Assembly: GCF_900115565.1 (NCBI RefSeq) | Contig: NZ_FOWW01000004.1 | Location: 124,001 to 188,000 of the forward strand | From: Amycolatopsis arida | GTDB taxonomy: Bacteria; Actinomycetota; Actinomycetes; Mycobacteriales; Pseudonocardiaceae | Length of the DNA: 64,000 bases | Direction: 5' to 3' | Shown here: in pieces, positions 26,444 to 34,500 of the stretch | Layout: each line of letters begins with the position of its first letter | Position numbering within the stretch: position 1 is the first letter of the stretch | Made by a program: the position numbers and the translations under genes | Notes under the pieces: model-generated | What the model was told of the DNA's origin: nothing | Seen by the model: only the letters and a program-made list of their open reading frames with translations | Databases searched by the model: none

Positions 26444-27799
26444 TCACGTCTGCGTACTCGGTGCGGACGGTTCGGGTGACGGCGACCCGGGCGCGGACGC
26501 CGGTGACGCCGATCCCGCGGCCGACGGGGGGCGCAGGGCCGAGAAGCGCTCGCCGACCATGCCGGCGGCCAGCGTGTCGCCGTTCTTCGGGTCGATCACC
26601 AGGAACGCGCCGGTGCGCGGGCTGGTGGCGTAGTCGTCCACCGGGACCGGCTCGGCCAGCCGCAGCCGCACCGCACCGATCTCGTTCAGTTCCAGCGAAT
26701 CGGGACCGTCCACGGTGGACAAAGACTGCTCGTCGAAGCGGCGGTCCAGCTCCTCCACCAGCGCCGGAACGGTGCGGGTGCCGTGCTTCACCAGCACCCG
26801 CGCCCCGGCTCGCAGCGCGGTCCCGGACAGCCAGCACAGCGTCGCGGCCAGCTCGTCGGTCACGGTCGGCGGCGCGTCCGCCGCGGCGAGCAGGTCACCC
26901 CGGGCGACGTCCAGCTCGTCGGCCAGCACCACGGTCACCGACCGCCCGGCCCCTGCCTCGGGCAGCGGACCGTCCGCGGTGTCCACCCGCTCGACCCTGC
27001 TGCGCAACCCCTGCGGCAGCACCACCACCTCGTCGCCCGGCCGCACGGTGCCCGAGGCCACCTGCCCGGCATACCCGCGGTAATCGGGATGCTCGGGGGT
27101 ACGCGGCCGGATCACGTACTGCACCGGCAGCCGGAACGGCGCGTCGTGCGGGTCGGGCGCCACCGGCACGTTCTCCAGGTGTTCCAGTAGCGTCGGCCCG
27201 GCGTACCACGGCGTGCGCTCCGAGCGGGCGGCCACGTTGTCGCCGTGCAGCGCCGACACCGGGATCGCCAGCACGGTGCCCTCGGCGTAGCCCAACGACG
27301 CCGCGTGGGTACTGAATTCCTTGGCGATCACCGCGAACGCGGCCTCGTCGTAGCCGATCAGGTCGATCTTGTTCACCGCGAGCACCAGGCGCGGCACGCC
27401 GAGCAGGGCGAGCACGGCGGCGTGCCGGCGGGTCTGCTCCACGACACCCTTGCGCGCGTCCACCAGCAACACGGCCAGCTGTGCCGTCGACGACCCGGTG
27501 ACGGTGTTCCGCGTGTACTGCACGTGGCCCGGCGTGTCGGCCAGCACGAAGCTGCGCCGCGGCGTGGCGAAGTACCGGTAGGCGACGTCGATGGTGATGC
27601 CCTGCTCCCGCTCCGAGCGCAGCCCGTCGACCAGCAGGGAGAGATCCGGTGTGGACAGTCCACGGTCGACGCTGGCGCGGCGCACCGCGTCGAGCTGGTC
27701 GGCCAGCACCGACTTCGTGTCGTAGAGGAGCCGCCCGACGAGGGTGGACTTTCCGTCGTCCACGCTGCCGGCCGTGGCCAGGCGCAGCAAAGAGCTCAT
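26444..27799 (-). CDS. cysN: Sulfate adenylyltransferase subunit 1 (GTPase subunit)
   Basis: 451 codons from ATG; the stop of cysD is 2 bp upstream. GTPase motifs: GSVDDGKSTLVGRLL (G1), DTPGHVQYTRN (G3) and NKIDLIGYDE (G4), then two beta-barrel domains. CysN hydrolyses GTP to drive CysD-catalysed formation of APS from sulfate and ATP. The protein stops after the barrels with a short Ser/Pro tail, so it has no fused APS kinase (CysC), unlike mycobacterial CysNC. This agrees with the APS-type reductase encoded by the same operon. Confidence 0.96.
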   Translation of the reverse strand: MSSLLRLATAGSVDDGKSTLVGRLLYDTKSVLADQLDAVRRASVDRGLSTPDLSLLVDGLRSEREQGITIDVAYRYFATPRRSFVLADTPGHVQYTRNTVTGSSTAQLAVLLVDARKGVVEQTRRHAAVLALLGVPRLVLAVNKIDLIGYDEAAFAVIAKEFSTHAASLGYAEGTVLAIPVSALHGDNVAARSERTPWYAGPTLLEHLENVPVAPDPHDAPFRLPVQYVIRPRTPEHPDYRGYAGQVASGTVRPGDEVVVLPQGLRSRVERVDTADGPLPEAGAGRSVTVVLADELDVARGDLLAAADAPPTVTDELAATLCWLSGTALRAGARVLVKHGTRTVPALVEELDRRFDEQSLSTVDGPDSLELNEIGAVRLRLAEPVPVDDYATSPRTGAFLVIDPKNGDTLAAGMVGERFSALRPPSAAGSASPASAPGSPSPEPSAPSTQT

Positions 27800-27801
27800 G
27801 G

Positions 27802-28722
27802 TCAGAAGTACCCCTCTCGCTTGCGGTCCTCCATCGCGGCCTCGGACAGCCGGTCGTCGGCCCGGGTGGCGCCCCGCTCGGTGAGGCGGCTCGCCAGCAC
27901 CTCGGCGATGACGTCCTCCACCGTGGCGGCCGTCGACTCCACGGCGCCGGTGCACGAGCCGTCGCCGACGGTGCGGTAGCGCACGGTCAGCTCGCGCACC
28001 TCCTCGCCCTCGCGCGGCCCGCCCCACGGACCATCGGTCAGCCACATCCCGTCCCTGCGGAAGACCTCGCGCCGGTGTGCGTAGTAGATCGACGGCAGCT
28101 CGATCCGCTCCTTGGCGATGTAGTGCCACACATCGGCCTCGGTCCAGTTCGACAGCGGGAACACCCGAACGTGCTCGCCGGGGCGGTGCCGGCCGTTGTA
28201 GAGGTTCCACAACTCGGGCCGCTGCCGGCGCGGCTCCCACTGCCCGAACGCGTTGCGCAGGCTGAAGATCCGCTCCTTGGCGCGCGCCCGCTCCTCGTCC
28301 CGCCGGCCGCCGCCGAACACCGCGTCGAACCTGTGCTCGGTGATCGTGTCCAGCAGCGGCACGGTCTGCAGCGGGTTGCGGGTGCCGTCCGGCCGCTCGG
28401 CCAGCCGGCCGTCGTCGATCCAGTCCTGGACCTTCGCCACGACCAGCCGCAGCCCGTGCCGGGCCACCACCTCGTCCCGGAACGCGATGACCTCGGGGAA
28501 GTTGTGCCCGGTGTCGACGTGCAGCAGCGGGAACGGCACCGGCGCCGGCCAGAACGCCTTGATCGCCAGGTGCAGCAGCAGGGTCGAGTCCTTGCCGCCG
28601 GAGAACAGGATCACCGGGCGATCGAACTCACCGGCCACCTCCCGGATGATGTGGATGGCCTCCGACTCCAGCGCGGTCAGGTTGTCGCGGGCCGCGTCCG
28701 TCGCGGGCTCGAGCGTCGTCAT
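27802..28722 (-). CDS. cysD: Sulfate adenylyltransferase subunit 2
   Basis: 306 codons from ATG. The ATP-pyrophosphatase PP-loop is SGGKDSTLLLHL (about residues 40-52), followed by LLHVDTGHNFPEVIAFRD and the CysD-specific AVFGGGRRDEERARAKER and RVFPLSNWTEADVWHYI blocks. It ends RKREGYF, the usual C-terminus. It forms the heterodimeric ATP sulfurylase with CysN. The gene sits 11 bp after cysH and 2 bp before cysN. Confidence 0.96.
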   Translation of the reverse strand: MTTLEPATDAARDNLTALESEAIHIIREVAGEFDRPVILFSGGKDSTLLLHLAIKAFWPAPVPFPLLHVDTGHNFPEVIAFRDEVVARHGLRLVVAKVQDWIDDGRLAERPDGTRNPLQTVPLLDTITEHRFDAVFGGGRRDEERARAKERIFSLRNAFGQWEPRRQRPELWNLYNGRHRPGEHVRVFPLSNWTEADVWHYIAKERIELPSIYYAHRREVFRRDGMWLTDGPWGGPREGEEVRELTVRYRTVGDGSCTGAVESTAATVEDVIAEVLASRLTERGATRADDRLSEAAMEDRKREGYF

Positions 28723-28733
28723 GGCTCCCTCTC

Positions 28734-29438
28734 TCACGCGTGCAGGCCACACTCGGTCTTCGCCTTGCCCGCCCACCGGCCGCTGCGCGGGTCGGCCCCC
28801 GGCGCGACCTTCGCCGTGCACGGCGCGCAGCCGATTGACGGGTACCCCTCGGCGACCAGCGGGTTCTGCAGGATCCCGTGCTCGTGCAGGTAGCCGTCGA
28901 ACTCCTCGTCGGTCCACGCCGCGATCGGGTTCACCTTCACCAGGCCGTTGCGCTCGTCCCACGTGACGATCGGCGTGTTCGCCCTGGTCGGCGCGTCCAC
29001 CCGGCGCACGCCGGTGATCCAGCACGAGTAGCCGGCCAGGGTGCGCCGCAGCGGCACCACCTTGCGCAGGAAGCAACACTGGTTCGGGTCCCGCTCGTGC
29101 AACCGCGGGCCGTACTCGGCGTCCTGCTCGGCGACGCTCTGCTCCGGGTAGGCGTTGACGATCCGCACGTCCGGGTAGACGGTGGTCACCGCGTCCCTGG
29201 TGCCGATCGTCTCGGCGAAGTGGTAGCCGGTCTCCAGGAACAGGACGTCCACATCGGACTTGATTTTCGTGACCAGGTCGATCAGCACGGCGTCCTGCAT
29301 GTTCGACGCGACGATGAGGTCGTCGCCGAACCGCTCCACCGCCCAGCGGATCGCCTCCTCCGCCGTCGCGTCGGCGAGCTCGGCGGAAGCCCGCTCCGCC
29401 AGCGCCTTCAGCTCCTCGGTCCGGGTTGCCGTTGTCAT
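28734..29438 (-). CDS. cysH: APS reductase (thioredoxin-dependent, [4Fe-4S] type)
   Basis: 234 codons from the ATG preceded by AGGAGG; the 5' end overlaps the upstream small gene by 4 bp (ATGA). The PP-loop-like region (SNMQDAVLIDLV) and LETGYHFAET are conserved. The pairs C121-C122 and C204-C207 give the CC...CxxC pattern of an iron-sulfur cluster, which marks adenylyl-sulfate reductases rather than PAPS reductases. The catalytic cysteine C230 is in the terminal KTECGLH. The enzyme reduces APS to sulfite. The cluster motif and the lack of an APS kinase gene support the same route. Confidence 0.95.
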   Translation of the reverse strand: MTTATRTEELKALAERASAELADATAEEAIRWAVERFGDDLIVASNMQDAVLIDLVTKIKSDVDVLFLETGYHFAETIGTRDAVTTVYPDVRIVNAYPEQSVAEQDAEYGPRLHERDPNQCCFLRKVVPLRRTLAGYSCWITGVRRVDAPTRANTPIVTWDERNGLVKVNPIAAWTDEEFDGYLHEHGILQNPLVAEGYPSIGCAPCTAKVAPGADPRSGRWAGKAKTECGLHA

Positions 29439-29590
29439 CGCACGCCTCCTGGAAGCCGCAGTCCCACCAGTGTCACCGCGAAGACACGGCGGCATGCCGT
29501 GCACAACCACGCACCCTGCCGCTCTTCTTCCGGCCTGAGATCCTCGTCACCGCAGTACGGGCAGTAGAAGGGCGCCGCGCGCTCACTCAC
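29435..29590 (-). CDS. Small zinc-ribbon-like CXXC protein between sir and cysH
   Basis: 51 codons from GTG, overlapping sir by 4 bp (GTGA) and cysH by 4 bp (ATGA). Two CxxC pairs (CPYCGDEDL and CTACRRVF) about 20 residues apart make a rubredoxin-like or zinc-ribbon knuckle. A small gene occupies the same slot in other actinobacterial sulfate reduction operons. It could be a redox partner or a zinc-bound accessory for Sir or CysH; no function is proven. A longer start at 29623 would run 36 bp into sir and is less likely. Confidence 0.8.
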   Translation of the reverse strand: MSERAAPFYCPYCGDEDLRPEEERQGAWLCTACRRVFAVTLVGLRLPGGVR

Positions 29591-31287
29591 CGCAGGTCCT
29601 CCTCCGCCGCGCGGGCCACCCACTGCGCGAAGCGCTCACCCTGCTCGCGCTGGGCGACGAAGCGGCGCACCACCCGCTCGACGTAGCCGGTCAGCTCCGC
29701 GGCGGTGACCTTGTGCCCGCGCAGCTTGCGGCCGAACCCGGCGTCCAGGCCGAGCCCGCCGCCCAGGTGCACCTGGAAGCCCTCGACCTGGGTGCCGTCG
29801 TCGTCGGTGACGATCTGCCCCTTGAGCCCGATGTCGGCCGTCTGGATCCGCGCGCACGAGTTCGGGCAACCGTTGAGGTGCACGCTCACCGGTGTGTCTA
29901 TATCGGACTGGATATCGGCGAGCCGTCGCTCCAGGTCGGCGACCAGCCGCTGGGCCCGCGCCTTGGTCTCGACGATCGCCAGCTTGCAGAACTCGATTCC
30001 GGTGCACGCCATCACGCCGCGCCGCCACGGCGAGGGGTCTGCCCGCAGCCCCAGCTCGGCCAGCTCCGCCCGCAGCCCGGACACCTCGGACTCGGGCACG
30101 TCGAGCACCACGAGCTTCTGCTGTGGGGTCAGCCGTACCCTGGCCGACCCGGCCCGCTCGGCGGCCTTCGCCACGGCGAGCAGCGACGAGCCGGACACCC
30201 GGCCGGCGACCGGCGCCGCGCCGACGTAGTACCGGCCGTCGTGCTGGCGGTGCACCCCGACGTGGTCGATGGGCACGGCCGGCACCTCGGGCGCGGGACC
30301 GTCGAGCAGCGGCCGCTTCAGGTACTCGGTCTCCAGCACCTCGCGGAACCTCGCCGCGCCCCAGTCCTTGACCAGGAACTTGATCCGCGCCCGGTGGCGC
30401 AGCCGGCGGTAGCCGTAGTCGCGGAACACGCCGACCACGCCGGCCCACACGTCCGGCACCTCGGCCAGCGGCACCCAGGCACCCAGTCGCTGGCCGAGCA
30501 TCGGGTTGGTGGACAGCCCACCGCCGACCCAGACGTCGAAGCCGGGGCCGTGCTCGGGGTGTTCGACCCCGACGAACGCCACGTCGTGGATCTCGTGCGC
30601 CACGTCCGGCAGGCCGGAGATCGCGGTCTTGAACTTGCGCGGCAGGTTGGCGAACGCGGGGTCACCGACGTAGCGGCGGCGGATCTCCTCGATCGCCGGC
30701 GTACCGTCGATGATCTCGTCGGCGGCGATGCCCGCCACCGGGGAGCCGAGGATCACCCGGGGGCTGTCCCCGCACGCCTCCATCGTGGTCATCCCGGCCG
30801 CCTCGAGCTTCTGCCAGATCGTCGGCACGTCCTCGATGCGGATCCAGTGGTACTGGATGTTCTGCCGGTCGGTGATGTCGGCGGTGTCCCTGGCGTAGGT
30901 CTGGGAGATCTCGCCGAGCAGGGCGAGCTGCTCGGTGGTCAGCGCGCCGCCGTCGAGGCGCACCCGCAGCATGAAGTAGGAGTCGTCGAGCTCCTCCGGC
31001 TCCAGCGTCGCGGTGCGGCCGCCGTCGATCCCGGGCTTGCGCTGCGTGTACAGCCCGTACCAGCGGAACCGGCCCCGTAGGTCACCGGGGTCGATCGCGT
31101 CGAAGCCGGCGCGGGCGTAGATGTTCTCGATCCGCGCCCGCACGTTGAGCGGATGGTTGTCCTTCTTGGACCGCTCGTTCGGGTTGAGCGGCTCGCGGTA
31201 GCCCAGCGCCCACTGCCCTTCGCCTCGGCGTTGCTTGGGGCGCGCGGCGCGGCCGGTGTTCGGGGTTTCGCGCGTCGGCGAGGCCAT
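29587..31287 (-). CDS. sir: Ferredoxin-dependent sulfite (nitrite/sulfite) reductase
   Basis: 566 codons from ATG with GGAGG upstream. Both ferredoxin-like/sirohaem-binding repeats are present. The [4Fe-4S]-sirohaem cysteines are in ACTGIEFCKLAI and NGCPNSCARIQ. The Tyr-Cys cross-link pair known from M. tuberculosis SirA is matched by Y80 (WYGLYTQR) and C172 (MEACGDSPR), with the identical 92-residue spacing. The enzyme reduces sulfite to sulfide with six electrons from ferredoxin. It is the first structural gene of the operon, 126 bp after a leader peptide. Confidence 0.96.
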   Translation of the reverse strand: MASPTRETPNTGRAARPKQRRGEGQWALGYREPLNPNERSKKDNHPLNVRARIENIYARAGFDAIDPGDLRGRFRWYGLYTQRKPGIDGGRTATLEPEELDDSYFMLRVRLDGGALTTEQLALLGEISQTYARDTADITDRQNIQYHWIRIEDVPTIWQKLEAAGMTTMEACGDSPRVILGSPVAGIAADEIIDGTPAIEEIRRRYVGDPAFANLPRKFKTAISGLPDVAHEIHDVAFVGVEHPEHGPGFDVWVGGGLSTNPMLGQRLGAWVPLAEVPDVWAGVVGVFRDYGYRRLRHRARIKFLVKDWGAARFREVLETEYLKRPLLDGPAPEVPAVPIDHVGVHRQHDGRYYVGAAPVAGRVSGSSLLAVAKAAERAGSARVRLTPQQKLVVLDVPESEVSGLRAELAELGLRADPSPWRRGVMACTGIEFCKLAIVETKARAQRLVADLERRLADIQSDIDTPVSVHLNGCPNSCARIQTADIGLKGQIVTDDDGTQVEGFQVHLGGGLGLDAGFGRKLRGHKVTAAELTGYVERVVRRFVAQREQGERFAQWVARAAEEDLR

Positions 31288-31413
31288 CTGGTCGTCCTCC
31301 GGGGACTGGCGGTAAGGTGCCGCGCGCGCCGGCGAGCGCCCGGGGTCGACCGTGGTGGGAGCGCTTCGCGGCGGGCCCGGCGCCTGGTGGTTACGGAAAC
31401 GGGCGGCGGGAGG
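31288..31413 (-). promoter_or_regulatory. Leader between the sulfur leader peptide and sir
   Basis: 126 bp of transcribed leader. It is GC-rich with several possible short stems, but I cannot assign a clear attenuator pair. It ends with the GGAGG ribosome site of sir. Confidence 0.4.
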
Positions 31414-31500
31414 TCAGCTCGTCGCCTGGCACAGTGCGCTGGCCATACGGCCCTGATCCACGTGTCGTCGGGACACGAGTCGCACACCGGCAGAAGTCAC
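31414..31500 (-). CDS. 28-residue leader peptide of the sulfur operon
   Basis: A short frame from GTG, ending RLVSRRHVDQGRMASALC then QATS. The core RRHVDxxRxxSALC is the signature of short actinobacterial leader peptides that precede sulfur assimilation and amino-acid-linked genes. It lies 126 bp upstream of sir on the same strand. The Arg-Arg-His start and the single Cys near the end fit a ribosome that senses cysteine supply, but stalling is an inference. A longer in-frame start at 31677 would add 59 residues and collide with the neighbouring gene. Confidence 0.75.
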   Translation of the reverse strand: MTSAGVRLVSRRHVDQGRMASALCQATS

Positions 31501-31615
31501 CCGTCCAGGGTGCCACGCGCCCAGAATGTGGTCGAGCCGCATCCACATGCTGGGAGAAGTGTCACGGTGGGCGGTGCGGTACCGAGGACGCAGCGCGACG
31601 GCGGCCACCCCGGCG

Positions 31616-32416
31616 TCAGGGAGTCGCGGCCCGCTCGGCGGCGGCGATGCCCCGGCGGCAGCCCCGGCCCAGGTCACGGCGCCGCTGGATCCTCCGCAGC
31701 AGCGGGAGCGGGCCCAACTCGGCGTCCGGGTCGCCGTGCCGGCGGGTCACCGTCAGCTCGGCGCCGTCCAGGGTGCCGTACCGCGACCAGCACTCCCACC
31801 GTTCGAGATCGGGCATCGAGTAGTCGTACCCGAACACCAGCGCGGGCCCGCCGGCCGGCAGGTCACCCGCGGCGAGCGGGCGCAGGCCGACGCGCTGGCC
31901 TCCGTCCCGTACCGAGGCGGTGCGCACCGCGGGGGCCCCGCCGTGCCCGTGCACCACGAGTGCCTGGGTGCGCGGGTTGGTGCGCGCGGGCAAGTCGGTG
32001 ACGGTGTGCGCGTGCGCCAGCCGGACGACGATCCGGGGCAGCCACCACCAGTTCTCCCGGCGCAGCAGCGGGCTGTCGGCGAGCACCCGCGACGGCGGGT
32101 ACTTCCTTAGTTCCTGGTCGAGCAGCTCACCGGCGAACACCTCGCCCGTGGTGTCGTCGGTCACGTCGATCCGGCCGGCCGCCGCCGCGCCGGCGCGGCG
32201 GGGCGGCAGGGAGCGGGAGTCGGTCACGGCGAACACCGCCTCCCCGGCCGCGCCCAGGTCGGCGATCTCGGCGGCGCGGGCGTAGGGCAGCGCCACGCAC
32301 GGTGCTCCGTCCAGCGTCAGCGGTGTCACCGCCACCGCCGCGGGTTCACCCGACGGTCGTAGCCAGCACAGCTCCGCGGTGACCGCGCGTCGCCATAACC
32401 GAACCAACTCGTTCAC
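31616..32416 (-). CDS. Probable split-barrel (PNPOx-like) protein of unknown function
   Basis: 266 codons from GTG. The N-terminal part reads like a flavin-reductase or PNPOx-type barrel: LCWLRPSGEPAAVAVTPLTLDG, then CVALPYARAAEIADLGAAGEAVFAVTDSR. A middle section rich in aromatic residues (ENWWWLPRIVVRL) and a basic C-terminal tail follow. No flavin motif is certain. It diverges from cstA, 99 bp away, and its stop lies about 115 bp upstream of the sulfur leader peptide; it is on the same strand as the sir operon. Function unknown; the fold call is tentative. Confidence 0.6.
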   Translation of the reverse strand: MNELVRLWRRAVTAELCWLRPSGEPAAVAVTPLTLDGAPCVALPYARAAEIADLGAAGEAVFAVTDSRSLPPRRAGAAAAGRIDVTDDTTGEVFAGELLDQELRKYPPSRVLADSPLLRRENWWWLPRIVVRLAHAHTVTDLPARTNPRTQALVVHGHGGAPAVRTASVRDGGQRVGLRPLAAGDLPAGGPALVFGYDYSMPDLERWECWSRYGTLDGAELTVTRRHGDPDAELGPLPLLRRIQRRRDLGRGCRRGIAAAERAATP

Positions 32417-32515
32417 GTCTCAACTCTTCTCTCGAAGATCGGGCTGCTGCTACCGTGCCGCGCAGTATCGGCTGGTCACAAGCCTCCGGCCAGTGGCGTC
32501 CGTGGAGGATCCGAC

Positions 32516-34231
32516 ATGCCCGCGATCGTGGTTGCCCTGGTGGTGGCCGTCCTGTTCTACCTCGGGTACCGCTACTACTCGGCGTATCTCGCCCGCAAGG
32601 TGTACGCCCTGGACCCGGCGTTCGTCACCCCCGCGCACAGCATGCGGGACGGCGTCGACTTCGTGCCGACGAACAAGCACGTGCTCTTCGGCCACCACTT
32701 CACCTCGGTGGCCGGCGCCGCGCCGATCGTCGGCCCGGCGATCGCGGTCTTCTGGGGCTGGGGGCCGGCGCTGGCGTGGGTGGTGCTCGGCACGATCTTC
32801 GCCGCGGGCGTGCACGACTTCGGCGCGCTGGTCGTGTCGGTGCGGCACCGCGCCAAGAGCATCGGCACCCTGGCCAAGGAAGTGATCAACAAGCGGGCCC
32901 GGACGCTGTTCCTGCTGATCATCTTCTTCCTGTTGACCCTGGTCAACGCGGTGTTCGCGGTGGTCATCGCGAACCTGTTCGTCGCCAACCCCTCGGCCGT
33001 GCTGCCGATCCTGCTGGAGATCCCGCTGGCCATCGCCATCGGCCAGTACATCTACCGCACCCGCAGCGCGGCGCTGGTGCCGTCGATCGTCGGGGTCGTC
33101 CTGCTGTACGCGACGATCCTGCTGGGGCAGCTCTGGCCGATCTCGCTGGCCGGCATCGCCGCCGAGGACGGGCTGCTCACCGAGCGCAACCTCTGGGTGA
33201 TCCTGCTGTTCGCCTACACGTTCGTGGCGTCCCGGATCCCGGTGTGGGTGCTGCTGCAGCCCCGCGACTACATCAACTCGCACCAGCTGTTCATCGCGCT
33301 CGGCGTGATCGGGCTCGGGCTGCTGGTCGGCATGGACCGCATCGTGGCGCCGATCGTCAACGACACCCCGGCCGGCTCACCGAGCTGGTTCCCGTTCCTG
33401 TTCATCACCATCGCCTGCGGCGCGATCTCCGGCTTCCACAGCCTGGTCGCGTCGGGAACCACGTCGAAACAGCTGGACAAGGAGACCGACGCCCGATACG
33501 TCGGTTACATGGGTGCCGTGGGCGAGGGTTCGCTGGCGGTCGGTTCGATCCTGGCCTGCACCGCCGGGGTGGCGGCCACCCAGGTGGACTGGAACGCGTT
33601 GTACACCAACTTCTCCACGGCGTCGGGCGGGGCGACCGGCAACTTCGTCAACGGTGTCGCGTCCTTCGCCGGCAACCTCGGCGTGCCCACCTCGGTGGCG
33701 GTGATCTTCGCGGCGATCGTGGTGATCAGCTTCGCGGCCACCACGATGGACACCGGGGTGCGGCTGCAGCGCTACATCGTGCAGGAGATCGCCGAGATCG
33801 CCGGCGCGCGGGGGGTGGCCCGCAACGTCACGCTGGCCACCGCGATCGCGGTGCTCATCCCGCTGGTGATGGCGTTGCTGCCGGGCGGAGGGGACGCCGG
33901 GTACACCTTCGGTGTGCTGTGGCAGCTGTTCGGCACCACCAACCAGCTCACCGCGGGGCTGGCGCTGGCGGTGATCGCCGTGTGGGTCACCCGTCACCGG
34001 CGCAGCCCGGTGGCCATCCTCGTTCCGCTGGTGTTCCTGCTCGCGATGACCAGCTGGGCGCTGATCATCAACCTCGGCAAGTTCGTCGACCAGGGCCAGT
34101 GGGTGCTCGCGCCGCTGGACACGATCATCTTCGTGTTGGCGCTCTGGCTGATCGTGGAGAGCGCGATCGCGCTGCGCCGGGCCTGGCTGTCGGCGCGGTC
34201 GCCGGAGCGGGAGCCGGAACCGGAGTCGTGA
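32516..34231 (+). CDS. cstA: Carbon starvation protein A (peptide/pyruvate transporter family)
   Basis: 571 codons from ATG with GGAGG upstream. It begins with a membrane helix and then VYALDPAFVTPAHSMRDGVDFVPTNKHVLFGHHFTSVAGAAPIVGPAIA (here residues about 25-75), the CstA signature. About 15 membrane helices follow, including the GTTSKQLDKETDAR and ATTMDTGVRLQRYI blocks. CstA proteins import peptides or pyruvate when carbon is short. The stop overlaps the next gene by 4 bp (GTGA). Confidence 0.94.
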   Translation: MPAIVVALVVAVLFYLGYRYYSAYLARKVYALDPAFVTPAHSMRDGVDFVPTNKHVLFGHHFTSVAGAAPIVGPAIAVFWGWGPALAWVVLGTIFAAGVHDFGALVVSVRHRAKSIGTLAKEVINKRARTLFLLIIFFLLTLVNAVFAVVIANLFVANPSAVLPILLEIPLAIAIGQYIYRTRSAALVPSIVGVVLLYATILLGQLWPISLAGIAAEDGLLTERNLWVILLFAYTFVASRIPVWVLLQPRDYINSHQLFIALGVIGLGLLVGMDRIVAPIVNDTPAGSPSWFPFLFITIACGAISGFHSLVASGTTSKQLDKETDARYVGYMGAVGEGSLAVGSILACTAGVAATQVDWNALYTNFSTASGGATGNFVNGVASFAGNLGVPTSVAVIFAAIVVISFAATTMDTGVRLQRYIVQEIAEIAGARGVARNVTLATAIAVLIPLVMALLPGGGDAGYTFGVLWQLFGTTNQLTAGLALAVIAVWVTRHRRSPVAILVPLVFLLAMTSWALIINLGKFVDQGQWVLAPLDTIIFVLALWLIVESAIALRRAWLSARSPEREPEPES

Positions 34232-34500
34232 GCGGGTGGGGCCGGCTGCGGTCGGCGTGGCGGCGGCTGGAGCGCGGGCACGACGCGCTGTTCGTGGCGC
34301 GCTGGCGGCAGGGGTTGCGCCGGGAGGCGCGCCGGCGCGAGGACACGCTGCGGGCGCTGGTGCTGCTGGAGTCGTTGGGCGTGGACAACCCGGTGGCCTA
34401 CGAGACGCTGGACCTCGTGCCGTACCTGGTGGCCGACCTGCACGCGTGGCACCGGCGGATGGGGCGGGAGAGCTTCGGCGATCCCGGGGTGTGCTGTTGA
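34228..34500 (+). CDS. Cory-CC-star small protein
   Basis: 90 codons from the GTG that overlaps the cstA stop. A basic helical start (RLRSAWRRLERGHDALF) leads into LVLLESLGVDNPVAYETLDLVPYLVADLHAWHRRMG. The protein ends with Cys-Cys immediately before the stop codon, the feature behind the family name. Proteins of this type occur beside cstA and an ArsA-like ATPase, exactly as here. A C-terminal Cys-Cys could bind metal or be lipidated, but nothing is established. Possibly an accessory of the transporter. Confidence 0.82.
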   Translation: MSGWGRLRSAWRRLERGHDALFVARWRQGLRREARRREDTLRALVLLESLGVDNPVAYETLDLVPYLVADLHAWHRRMGRESFGDPGVCC

